Shown piece by piece: positions 1-10,159 of a stretch of DNA of 64,000 nt. The notes below the pieces were generated by a model. That model was not told the origin of the DNA. It saw only the letters and a list, made by a program, of their open reading frames with translations, and did not search any database. Origin of the DNA: Dermacentor variabilis (lineage: Eukaryota > Arthropoda > Arachnida > Ixodida > Ixodidae); contig NC_134569.1 in assembly GCF_050947875.1 (NCBI RefSeq), positions 261,341,100 to 261,405,099 of the forward strand, read 5' to 3'. A program made the translations under genes and the position numbers. Numbering within the stretch: position 1 is the first letter of the stretch; each line of letters opens with the position of its first letter.

Positions 1-2100
1 ACGCTTCGTTGTCGTCATCCCTGGTGGGCGGGACGACAAATTTTGCTGACGTCACACAAACCGGTTCCCTGCTACGAGAAGAACCGCGGAGAAGTGGTTC
101 GCTCGAGGGTCGCGCGTGGTGGCGAGCATGATGTCGAGGGTTGCTAGGGCAACCGTGGCTGCCGGCTAGTTTCGCGCCAGCTGAGGAGCCGGCACCTAGA
201 CGAGACGAGACAGAGACGGCAATGGTGGCTCCTTTCGTTGTGCTTACAGTATGCTAGAATAGGGGTAGTGGGCTCAGATGACGGCTCCGCATGAGGCCCT
301 TGATGTCGCCTCCGAGAGATGGCGCTACAAACATTTTCACCTGAAACGTTTTGCAGTTATGCGCCTACGCTATGCGAGTTCTGCGGGTTATTTCACCGCA
401 TAGCGTAAGTTGTTGCTATCTGTATTACCGTAAAGGCGTCAATTCGCATTTTGTGCTATATATTAAAAAGAAACTTTACCATTGCGACTGCGACGACTCG
501 GGAGGCGTTATCGATGACCTCGCGAGTACATAAATTTGGGTGCTGGTTCGCCACCAAAGTGGGCAGCTTGCAGTAGTTTGTAGCAGTTACTGTGACGATA
601 ATCTTGGCGCGATGATTCGTTTTATCTACATCTAGCACCACTAATCACTGTGTAGCGTCCACTGCGGTCCGCTAAGGCTAGCTTCGAGTGTGCGCCGCTC
701 TCTTGCCCAAGCTGACCGCACTTGGTCAAGTTGCGGACAGTTTTCTTGCGCCATCTTATTGCCGGAAGGAAATATACGGCACATATATTTATGAAAAATT
801 ATTTTCGGTAAAATATCAAGTAAGCTTATTTCTAATTGTACACAATAATTGCAGCAATAATTTCAACGAGCAGGCGGCATTAATTGTTCTCTGAGCGCAT
901 AAAATTCCTTTTATTTTCGAATGCACTTTCAATTTCGTACATTTTATGAGGAACAGCATTGAAACAAAAACGGTGTACAATATTCTTGCCGCAGTGAAAA
1001 ATAAGCAAAATCAGCCCCACCGAATAATACTCAAAGAACGGCACAGATACCAAAAATATAACAAATCTCACTGTTAGTGCATGCAGGAAATATTTATTTT
1101 CACAACAATAGCAATGTTTACAAAATAAAACAAACCATTTGTTTGTAAGAGCATGCCTAAATATATGGAGTAAGGCGAAATGAAAAAAATCTATATACAA
1201 AATTCCCATTAAGGTCATAGTGGACCAGACTCCTCAAGAGTTCAAGTACGGTGTTGGTTCTTTCATGCCCTTCTTCATATGGTGCACCAGTGCGACATAT
1301 GGGCTTCATTAATGTTGACATATAATTTGTTTTTATTTTTTTAGATCTGCCTGCCCCCTCTTCATGCAAAACAAACATAACTTTAATTGCATTTTTTTTA
1401 AAATGGCGAAAATGTTTAAACGTGTAGTGGACAGCTTTCTCATACAGGTTTACTTATTTTCCGATGCTTTTCTGCTTCCCTTCTGCTTTGTTGCTCCGAG
1501 TTGATGCCTTTCCCGAAAAAAATGGAGCCGTTTAGTTAAACAGAAGCTGATAACTTTTCTTGTAACTTCAGCTGCGTGCTCATTGCAACCAATGTTGCTC
1601 GTGCACCTTGGCCTCACGAGGGTTTGTATATCCATAATACTGTAGGCATGCAGTTCTTGCTTCTTGTCTTCACGATGTAAGTTTCTTTCCTACTGATGCC
1701 TCCTTTCTTCGTCTTGCAGGACGCTGAAAAGAGACGCCTTCAGCGAGTCTTTCACTCGACTATAGCCAAGGCGTTGCTATAGCATGTCCGGCACCCTGGT
1801 GCAAAACAGTAATTGCGCCGGCGACTAGGCATATTTGCTGAGCGCACCGCAGAACGAGCACAAAGGATGTCCGAGGATGTTGCAGAGACAAGTCTACGAA
1901 CGTTGCACTTCACAAAAACAATCAAAATCAAGTCGATTCGCATCCTCGTGTGCAGGCTGCAGCAAGCGAATGGCAGTGACGAGCGCACGCGCTGGCACAG
2001 GTCTTCAAGTGGAACTAGCTCCAGCGCCCCTAGCGGCCTACGGCTCCGGCGACATGCGCGGCTTCAGCCGGAAGCGTGCGCCCCATAGGGCAGAGAGCAC
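1..2100. other. No gene recognised (left edge)
   Basis: All short open frames here look like chance. The first 340 bases are GC-rich, 400-1400 is AT-rich, and from about 1700 the sequence becomes GC-rich again as it approaches the Harbinger-like gene. The part from about 1700 to 2126 may be the 5' flank or 5' UTR of that gene, but I see no terminal inverted repeat that fixes the boundary of a transposon. Confidence 0.4.
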
Positions 2101-2126
2101 ACTACCCAACATTCTAATACGCTGTA

Positions 2127-2660
2127 GTGGTGCTGCTGGTGAGCGCCGAAAGACAACGACGCGACGAGAGGCAACGACGTGACGCGTTCGGCATGGCCGA
2201 AGATGAGTTTCGAAGGCATTTTAGGCTGTCCAAAGACATAGTGCGACGTCTTTGCGATGAGCTGGAAGAACATCTCGGACCTCAAAGATTTCGTGGTCTC
2301 GACACTACGATGAAAGTGCTGTGCACGCTGCGGTTTTTTGCCACCGGGAGCTTTCAACAGTGCGTCGGGAATGAAGAAGCGATTGCACTGTCGCTAGCCT
2401 TCGGTCGGCCGGATCATTACAGCCGTCGCCAAGGCCATTACGGTTGTGGGCGAAGAAAAAGGATGGGTTAGATTCCCATCCACGGCGCAACAGAAAGCCG
2501 CCGTCAAGGAAGGCTTTCTTAGCCATGGAAAAATTCCAGGAGTTGTGGAATGTGTGGACGGGAGTCTAATAGCCATCGTTCGCCCTAAGAAGCTCGGCCC
2601 CGGCGATACGGAATTGTACTCGAGCCGTAAAGGGTATTACGCCCTCAACTGCATGGTCGT
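2127..2660 (+). pseudogene. PIF/Harbinger (HARBI1-like) nuclease, 5' portion, frameshifted
   Basis: This is the N-terminal part of a Harbinger-superfamily DDE nuclease, the protein that cuts and moves PIF/Harbinger DNA transposons (also domesticated as HARBI1). The first frame covers the helical N-terminus (EFRRHFRLSKDIVRRL, then CTLRFFATGSFQQCVG). Near 2398-2402 a one-base shift moves the reading to the next frame, which continues through VGEEKGWVRFPSTAQ to GVVECVDGSLIAI; the Asp of VDGS is the first catalytic residue. The frame ends at a GTGAGT that could be a splice donor (about 2659), directly before where the family's central region should follow. That region is not found downstream. The call rests on the run of family motifs in the right order. 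The frameshift and missing centre mark it as a broken copy. Confidence 0.82.
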
Positions 2661-3607
2661 GAGTATTGTTCATTGACGAATATTTTCGATATGTGTTTGC
2701 GGGAGTGCACGTTGTAAAAAAATTCGTTTAGTTATTTTTCATCAATTGCCGGTAATACTTGCGTTCCTATTCGAGAAAGTAGCGTTTGTATTGTGTGTGT
2801 AATGACGACTTTGATCTTTGCAATAGAACACGGCCGCACTCTTTCAGTGCTCTCTAATCACAGTTGAATAGCCTTTTCGATGCTACAATGTAAGCACATT
2901 ACGCGCGACTTAAACCGGAATAGACGCCGTAGCAGTGAAGGGAGTCTTCATCTGCGAGCGATCCTAACAAAAGACGAGCCCTTGTGATTCTTATTCGACG
3001 TAAAACTAAAACATTGTGGCCAACAGACAGTAAACCTGAAAAGGAGCATCCCATCAATGAAAATGGTGCGAGGGAGAATGAGAATGTGTGGACACCCATT
3101 TGCTCAAGCTCAAACGGCACATGCTGTTTCGACGCTCTTTCGCTTGTAATAGGCACTTTTTCTGAAAAAAAAAAACAAAAAGAAACACAGGTGGCACTCT
3201 CTAGCAGAATCTTATACTATGTGGACGGAAGAAACCAAAGGAATTATTTTGCACATTGCGTTGTGACCGCACGCCATACATGAGCACGTGTACACATGCC
3301 AACATTGCATTTGTAGGTTAAGATGACATTGTTATCATGCTGTTATTATTAGTTCAGCCACCTACTGCGGATGTTGATATCTCCTTTTCTGTAATTGTGT
3401 TGGCTGACTGAACAGTAACTGATTGGCAAGTAGTGTTGTAAGCAAAAGTTTGTGCCAGATATTTGTTGCAGTGGCATTGACACCTTCTCTTTGCTTTCCC
3501 TTATGAGGTGTGCGATGCGAAGGTTAACATCCTGGCAATTCACCCACGGTTTCCGGGATCGTGCCACGATTCTTTCGTTTGGAGGCATTCTGCATTTCGC
3601 CGCCGCC

Positions 3608-3838
3608 TCATTTCGCCGCCGCCTGCGATTTTTTGTTGCAGCTACATATGGTGCTGGAGTGATTAGAAAGGGTCAAACGGGTAGCTCGATTTTGGGTACC
3701 TTCACGAGAAGAGGTACGAAAGGTAGAGTAAGGATCCCAGATACTGGCAGCATATTCGAGAGTAGACCTTAGAAGTGTTTTATAAAATAACACTTCTGAA
3801 GAGAGAGGAGCTAATAAGTTTTGGTGGAGGATGTACAT
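3608..3838 (-). pseudogene. LINE reverse-transcriptase C-terminal scrap
   Basis: The minus-strand frame reads FYKTLLRSTLEYAASIWDPY and then QNRATRLTLSN. This is the conserved segment just after the reverse transcriptase domain of CR1/L2/Jockey-type non-LTR retrotransposons. Only about 60 codons are recognisable and both flanks lose similarity. It lies between the two halves of the Harbinger-like gene, so it either inserted into an intron of that gene or came with the rearrangement that removed the gene's central part. Confidence 0.65.
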
Positions 3839-4109
3839 TTAGGGAGGGGCGAATATGATGAATGGAGCAGAAAAACATGAGCATGAAATAAATATTACAT
3901 GTCCAACTTAACCTGAGAATGAGATTTGCAGCCAAGACAACAGGTGAAATTGGGCTTTTCTTTATGAGTCGTACTTTCTTTACAACTTTCCTGGAAGGTC
4001 AATGTTTGATAGATATTGCAACAATATATCCAAGACCCGCTGCTGTTGTAAAAGGGCCCTGGCGTAGACTGTGTTTTTGCATTGTGCCTTAAAGTATCCA
4101 TGTTCATTC

Positions 4110-4439
4110 ACTGACATGGAACACGTTACAAGGGACTCTGGGTACCCGCTAGAGCTATGGATCATGACTTCTGTGCCTGGTCACCCAAATAGCCTCGCGG
4201 CAGAGGGGCGCCATAATGAGGCACACGCATCAATGCGAAATGTCGTCGAGTGGCGCATAGGAGTCGTGAAGAGCCGCTTCCGATGCCTGCAGAGGTATCG
4301 GGTGCTTCACTACTCGCCTCAGAAAGCAGCCACTATTGTTGCAGCTTGTGCAGCGCTGCATAACCTTTGCCTTGCAGCAGGCGTGCCTCTGCCAGACGAC
4401 ACAGATGACGACGGCGCACATGACGACAGCGCACAGTAG
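4110..4439 (+). pseudogene. PIF/Harbinger (HARBI1-like) nuclease, 3' portion
   Basis: The frame reads RDSGYPLELWIMTSV, then HNEAHASMRNVVEWRIGVVK, then HYSPQKAATIVAACAALHN. These are the second and third catalytic blocks of Harbinger nucleases. The Asp of DSGYPLE and the Glu of RNVVE are the second and third residues of the DDE triad and both are present. It is on the same strand as the 5' portion at 2127-2660, in the right order and about 1.4 kb downstream, so the two are probably one gene. The stretch normally linking them (a short block after the VDGS motif) was not found. The acidic tail ending at a TAG looks like a natural C-terminus. Confidence 0.8.
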
Positions 4440-4890
4440 CCAGCCCAGGCACAAGTGCCGCTTCAAGGACAGGTGCCACCGCAGGCGCACCCTGTACAGC
4501 CTTCTCGAGCTTTGTTTCAAAGAAGCCGTGCGGTGCGCGAATCCATAGTTGGTGTGTTTCGGCTGCCCAGAAATTTGCGCATCCCCTACCTGTAAAGTGT
4601 GCACCGGGGCATTCGCTGGCAAATGAGGCGGAGACATGTGCAGGTGTAACATGTTTTATTTTTCTTTTCATGAAAGTAAATAGGCCGTGCACTTCAACAT
4701 AACACATTGCGTGTGCTCACATGTGGCTAATCATAGTATGCTGCATACTGCAGTAGTGAAAAGCATATGATTTGTCTATGTATAGCATGCCAGATACACA
4801 TGCAGTGACAAATAACCATGTGCCATTATGTTACTGCTTTGCTTTGTTCACTGTGCTCTTGAAAATTGTCTCGCCAGAAAATTTTCTTTA

Positions 4891-4896
4891 AATAAA
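4891..4896 (+). terminator. Polyadenylation signal downstream of Harbinger-like gene
   Basis: A canonical AATAAA hexamer lies about 450 bases after the stop codon of the Harbinger-like 3' portion on the same strand. It is the nearest strong candidate for its transcript end. The assignment is positional only. Confidence 0.35.
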
Positions 4897-5284
4897 GGTT
4901 ATTTCCAAGGTGGATGGCAACCAATCTTGCATTGTTGAATATTGCTTTGCGATGCCAATTTTACTGTGCAGTATGCATTGTTCCAGAGCTGAAGATGTCT
5001 GTTCATGTGTGACACGCAAGCACAGCATGAGTTACACAGCGAGTGAAATGTCGTTCAGAGCAATTTGTATAGCACATATTGAAACGTATAGCAAGAAACG
5101 AGACATGTCAAGCACTTTCTGGAGCGGGATTTCTTTAAATAGCAGACACTCATGCTTACTACTGCTTTGTTTAAAGAGTTTCTTCAACATTGCGTTTCTT
5201 GCACGCATGATTTCACATAATGCTCGTAATTGCTGGTTAACAAGGTGCAACTACGCTATAACACAATATAAACAAAATAATGAC

Positions 5285-5503
5285 AATGAAACATTTATTT
5301 GTTTGTTTATTTTATTCATTGGGTACCTGCTTCGCCATTCAGGCATTACAGCAGGGAGGGTACAACTCATATAAACTACCACTCAAAATTACATTCATAA
5401 AGCATGGAAGATATCATTTCAGCAAATACAGACAGTGTCAGGTGGTAGACTATTCCAATCTCTTATAGTACGAACAAAGAAGGAGTAGCGGAAAGCGTCG
5501 CTT
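5285..5503 (-). mobile_element. LINE-A, 3' end (beyond the piggyBac insertion)
   Basis: Read on the minus strand from the TTAA at 5504-5507, this stretch encodes FRYSFFVRTIRDWNSLPPDT and a stop codon. That is the typical C-terminus of a CR1/L2-like LINE polyprotein. A short UTR follows, ending in an A-rich simple tail with AAATAAAC-like units near 5285-5320. The reading joins in frame to the LINE body that ends at 10160 if one TTAA is kept, so these are two halves of one element split by piggyBac. Confidence 0.8.
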
Positions 5504-5988
5504 TTAACCCTCTATGGCATGGCGTCCCATATTTGGCACATACCGGTTACCATTTTTTTTTCGCGTGTGTGATTCCCAGTTGAGAATGCGATACCGTCAG
5601 AGTAATTCTCATAGTTATGCGCACTTATTATGGTCAAGTGCTGCCATCTCTTGAGCGATACGCAAAACAGAGGTGAAGTAGATTTTGGGAAGCGACGTGA
5701 AACTCGGAGAGGGCAAACACGAGCAATTGGTATTTTTTTTCTCTGAAAATTTCGACCGCAGGAACATAGAAAAATTATTTTGGCATATTTTTTGGTCTCG
5801 CCAATTCAAGGCAGTTACTAGATTTCTCAATTTCGCTTGCAACTACAGCAGAGAACCCGAAATCGGTGTGTGCCATATTTGGCACAGTATGAACTTGAAA
5901 TAAAATATATGGTAACGTGCTGCCATCTGTTCAATAGCCCGAAGCTGCAGATGAAATTCCATCACAAGATGGAATTTTGTCCATCGGT

Positions 5989-5996
5989 ACTGTGAG
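5989..5996. repeat. Target-site duplication, 5' side of RTE LINE
   Basis: The octamer ACTGTGAG immediately precedes the tRNA-like head of the RTE element. The same octamer recurs at 9194-9201, directly after the element's TGA-repeat tail. The matching pair defines both ends of the insertion. Confidence 0.8.
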
Positions 5997-6067
5997 GACT
6001 GCAGCGGTGGCGTAGAGGTAGAACACCCGCCTCGCGTGCAAGAGGTCCGTGGTTCGAATCCCGGTGC
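5997..6067 (+). promoter_or_regulatory. tRNA-like head of RTE element with A and B boxes
   Basis: The first 70 bases of the RTE element resemble a tRNA. TGGCGTAGAGG at 6008-6018 fits the pol III A box and GGTTCGAATCC at 6051-6061 fits the B box exactly. The acceptor stem pairs poorly and the anticodon loop seems to have eight bases, so a functional tRNA gene is unlikely. An A-run follows at about 6087. Such a head is usual for SINEs but unusual at the 5' end of an RTE LINE. It could be an internal promoter or a SINE captured by the LINE. Confidence 0.75.
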
Positions 6068-6227
6068 CGGCAATTTTTCACCGGATAAAAAAAAAAAATC
6101 CGCGTGTTGATAAAATTGCACAAACAGGCCTGGAGTGTGGCCTGATCCCGGTGACCAGAACCGGTAACGCACTCCCTCACCAGAGCAGGATTGGCCACCC
6201 TGGTGCAGTACTTCGCCACAACCTCCT

Positions 6228-9173
6228 ATGAACACAACAATCAAACCCCGGCCCTCAGTCCCCAGCAGCTGCAAAGCAACTGACCACGGCGGCGGTCAGG
6301 CCTGCGACGCAGCAGAGGGTGCTAAGAATCACTGGCTCCGGACAGGCCGCCATTGGAATATGAACCTGGCAACGTTTAACGCTAGAACGTTATCTAGTGA
6401 GGCGAGTCTAGCAGTGCTATTGGAGGAATTAGAGGGCAGTAAATGGGATATAATAGGGCTCAGTGAAGTTAGGAGGCCAAAAGAAGCATATACAGTGCTA
6501 AATAGCGGGCACGTCCTGTGCTACCGGGGCTTAGCGGAGAGAAGAGAACTAGGAGTCGGATTCCTGGTTAATAAGAATATAGCTGGTAACATACAGGAAT
6601 TCTATAGCATTAACGAGAGGGGGGCAGGTCTTGTTGTGAAACTTGATTAGAGTTACCAAATGAAGGTTTTACAGGTCTACGCCCCTACATCAAGTCATGA
6701 TGACCAGGAAGTCGAAAGCTTCTATGAAGACGTGTAATCGGCGATGGACAGAGTGAAAACAAAATACACTATACTAATGGGCGACTTTAATGCCAAGGTA
6801 GGCAAGAAGCAGGCTGGAGACAAGGCAGTGGGGGAATATGGCATAGGCACTAGGAATAGCAGGGGAGAGTTATTAGTAGAGCTTGCGGAACAGAATAATA
6901 TGAGGATAATGAATACCTTCTTCCGCAAGCGGGATAGCCGAAAGTGGACGTGGAGGAGCCCGAACGGCGAGACTAGAAATGAAATAGACTTCATACTCTG
7001 CGCTAACCCTAGCATCATACAAGATGTGGACGTGCTCGGCAAGGTGCGCTGCAGTGACCACAGGATGGTAAGAACTCGAATTAGCCTAGACCTGAGGAGG
7101 GAACGGAAGAAACTGGTACATAAGAAGCCGATCAATGAGTTAGCGGTAAGAGGGAAAATAGAGGAATTCCAGATCAAGCTATAGAACAGGTATTCAGCTT
7201 TAACTCAGGAAGAGGACCTTAGTGTTGAAGCAATGAACGACAATCTTGTGGGCATCATTAAGGAGTGTGCAATGGAAGTCGGTGGTAACTCCGTTAGGCA
7301 GGATACGAGCAAACTATCGCAGGAGACGAAAGTTCTGATCAAGAAACGCCAATGTATGAAAGCATCTAACCCTACAGCTAGAATAGAACTGCCCGAACTT
7401 TCGAAGTTAATCAACAAGCGTAAGACAGCTGACATACGGAAGTATAATATGGATAGAATTGAACATGCTCTCAGGAACGGAGGAAGTCTAAAAACAGTGA
7501 AGAAGAAACTAGGAATTGGCAAGAATCAGATGTATGCGTTAAGAGACAAAGCCGGCAATATCATTACTAATATGGATGAGATAGTTCAAGTGGCTGAGGA
7601 GTTCTATAGAGATTTATACAGTAGCAGTGGCACCCACGGCGATAATGGAAGAAAAAGTAGTCTAGAGGAATTCGAAATCCCGAAGGTAACGCCGGAAGAA
7701 GTAAAGAAAGCCTTAGGAGATATGCAAAGGGGGAAGGCAGCTGGGGAGGATCAGGTAACAGCAGATTTGTTGAAGGATGGTGGACAGATTGTTCTAGTGA
7801 AACTGGCCACCCTGTATACGCAATGCCTCATGACCTCGGGCGTACCGGAATCTTGGAAGAACGCTAATATAATCCTAATCCATAAGAAAGGGGACGCCAA
7901 AGACTTGAAAAATTATAGACCGATCAGCTTACTGTCCATTGCCTACAAAGTATTTACTAAGGTAATTGCAAATAGAATCAGGAACACCTTAGACTTCTGT
8001 CAACCAAAGGACCAGGCAGGATTCCGTAAAGGCTACTCAACAATAGACCATATTCACACTATCAATCAAGTGATAGAGAAATGCGCAGAATATAACCAAC
8101 CCTTATATATAGCTTTCATTGATTACGAGAAAGCGTTTGATTCAGTCGAAACCTCAGCAGTCATGGAGGCATTACGGAATCAGGGTGTAGATGAGCCATA
8201 TGTAAAAATACTGGAAGATATCTATAGCGGCTCCACAGCCACCGTAGTCCTCCATAAAGCAAGCAACAAAATCCCAATAAAGAAAGGCGTCAGGCAGGGA
8301 GATACGATATCTCCAGTGCTATTCACAGCGTGTTTACAGGAGGTATTCAGAGACCTGGATTGGGAAGAATTGGGGATAAAAGTTAATGGAGAATACCTTA
8401 GTAACTTGCGATTCGCTGATGATATTGCCTTGCTTAGTAACTCAGGGGACCAATTGCAATGCATGCTCACTGACCTGGAGAGGCAAAGCAGAAGAGTGGG
8501 TCTAAAAATTAATCTGCAGAAAACTAAAGTAATGTTTAACAGTCTCGGGAGAGAACAGCAATTTACAATAGGCAGCGAGGCACTGGAAGTCGTAAGAGAA
8601 TACATCTACTTAGGGCAGGTAGTGACGGCGGATCCGGATCATGAGACGGAAATAATCAGAATAAGAATGGGCTGGGGTGCGTTTGGCAGGAATTCCCAAA
8701 TCATGAACAGCAGGTTGCCATTATCCCTCAAAAGAAAAGTATATAATAGCTGTTTCTTACCAGTACTCACCTACGGGGCAGAAACCTGGAGGCTTACGAA
8801 AAGGGTTCTACTCAAATTGAGGACGACACAACGAGCTACGGAAAGAAGAATGATAGGTGTTACGTTAAGGGATAAGAAAAGAGCAGATTGGGTGAGGGAA
8901 CAAACGCGAGTTAATGACATCTTAGTTGAAATCAAGAAAAAGAAATGGGCATGGGCAGGACATGTAATGAGGAGGGAAGATAACCGATGGTCACGAAGGG
9001 TTACGGACTGGATCCCAAGGGAAGGGAAGCGTAGCAGGGGGTGGCAGAAAGTTAGGTGGGCGGATGAGATTAAGAAGTTTGCAGGGACGGCATGGCCACA
9101 ATTAGTACATGACCGGGGTTATTGGAGAAGCATGGGAGAGGCCTTTGCCCTGCAGTGGGCGCAACCAGGCTGA
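6228..9173 (+). pseudogene. RTE endonuclease-reverse transcriptase with three nonsense codons
   Basis: This frame encoded the single polyprotein of an RTE retrotransposon. An AP-type endonuclease nicks the target and a reverse transcriptase copies the element RNA there. The endonuclease begins near MNLATFNARTL (Asn motif) and continues with IIGLSEVRRP (Glu), LMGDFNAKVG and RCSDHRMVRTR. The reverse transcriptase shows KGVRQGDTISPVLF and the catalytic LRFADDIALL, then a C-terminal region with WAWAGHVMRRED. The frame is continuous for about 980 codons except for in-frame stops at 6648-6650 (TAG), 6735-6737 (TAA) and 7182-7184 (TAG), all in or just after the endonuclease. There is no frameshift, and the reverse transcriptase half from 7233 on is fully open. 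The ATG at 6228 is the first in frame. Confidence 0.9.
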
Positions 9174-9193
9174 TGATGATGATGATGATGATG
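9172..9193 (+). repeat. TGATGA tail of the RTE element
   Basis: A run of TGA/GAT trinucleotides directly follows the polyprotein stop. RTE-type LINEs end in short simple repeats rather than poly(A), and this run ends exactly at the 3' target duplication. Confidence 0.85.
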
Positions 9194-9282
9194 ACTGTGA
9201 GCGCGAATCGTCTGCCAAACAGCCGCCTGAAAAGCGAAAAGGAACTGAAATGTGAAGCCCGTATGTAGAGGCACTCACAAGC

Positions 9283-9951
9283 GCGATAGATGACTTGGAG
9301 TTATCATGTGTACATAGATACGATAACCGCGCCGTGACATTTTTGTCGAGCTTTGTTGGGAGAGATCCAGTCCAAAAGACTAAGCGCTGATTTACCTCCA
9401 CCAAGGTGTTTAGCGAAATTGATTGCCCCAGTGTAGTAAAGGTCCACAACAGGCACATTGGTGGTGTCGACCTGCTGGACTCACTGCTTGGACTTTACCG
9501 CATACATATCAGGTCGAAGAAATGGAACTTTCAAATTTTTACGCCTATGCTGGACTTATCGGTAGTAACACTATGGGTATTGTACAGGAGAGTGCAGGAG
9601 CAGCTTAGGAGGAGAGAAGTGCTACCGCTGGCTCAATTAAAAGCAGAAACTGCATAATGCCTTACCTTGCATAACAAGTTCCTACCCTACAAGCGACCAG
9701 GAAGGACTTCTAGTCCAGACATCGAATTCCAGGTTCAAGTAAAGAAAGCACAGGGACCAGCGGCCTCAATGCCACCCAAAGACGACCGATCTGACCAAGT
9801 CGGCCACTGGCCAGAATGGGATGAGAAGAAACAAAGATGTAAGCGGCCATCTTGCACAAACAAGTCGTTGGTAAGATAGAGGAAGTGCAACATTCATCTG
9901 TGCCTGAACGCAGCAAACAACTGTTTCATTTCATTGCACACATCACACTAA
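9283..9951 (+). pseudogene. piggyBac transposase, C-terminal third, three in-frame stops
   Basis: This is the end of a piggyBac-family DDD transposase. One frame covers the block RYDNRAVTFLSSFVGRDP, then CPSVVKVHNRHIGGVDLLD (containing the late catalytic Asp region) with GLYRIHIRSKKW, then PPKDDRSDQVGHWPEWDEK and the Cys-rich tail with RCKRPSC and KCNIHLC. The tail normally binds the element's own ends. In-frame stops lie at 9388-9390 (TGA), 9655-9657 (TAA) and 9877-9879 (TAG), with recognisable family sequence continuing after each, so the copy is dead by nonsense mutation. The N-terminal two thirds are absent. The gene's strand matches the element drawn from 5508 to 10155. Confidence 0.88.
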
Positions 9952-10159
9952 AGAGTCCACCGTCCGCGAAGCTTTGTTTTCCGCCCATGGCAGCAAGAGC
10001 GTTCAGCCTCTTCATGGTGTGCCATATTTGGCACAAAAGCTGTAGCTTTATTATTGCAGTCACTATAACTCTGTAACTTCTTGTATATGTGTTTGTTCAT
10101 TCAATCAAGAATGAAAGCTGAAAAATGACTTTTTCATAATTCATGCAATAGAGGGTTAA

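Larger units (their letters stand above)
5997..9193 (+). mobile_element. RTE-clade LINE, full length (about 3.2 kb), inside piggyBac
   Basis: A complete non-LTR retrotransposon lies between the two ACTGTGAG duplications. In order it has a tRNA-like head with pol III boxes, an A-tract, a 5' leader, a single long frame (endonuclease then reverse transcriptase) and a short tail of TGATGA units with no poly(A), the ending expected of RTE elements. The open frame is interrupted only by nonsense codons. It is the innermost, and so the youngest, member of the LINE-A / piggyBac / RTE nest. Confidence 0.9.
5508..10155 (+). mobile_element. piggyBac element, TTAA-flanked, interrupted by an RTE LINE
   Basis: The element is bounded by TTAA at 5504-5507 and at 10156-10159, the obligatory piggyBac target. 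Its ends form a terminal inverted repeat: the left end begins CCCTCTATGGCATG and the right end, read inward on the other strand, begins CCCTCTATTGCATG (13 of 14 identical). A sub-terminal motif containing CATATTTGGCACA occurs near both ends (about 5529, 5873 and 10024). After subtracting the RTE insertion only about 1.4 kb of piggyBac remains, holding the 3' third of a transposase gene. It is therefore an internally deleted, non-autonomous copy. It sits inside LINE-A. Confidence 0.9.

Noticed and set aside
6000..6070. A tRNA gene
   Set aside because: The acceptor stem does not pair and the anticodon loop appears to have eight bases. The segment is fused to the RTE element inside one pair of target duplications.
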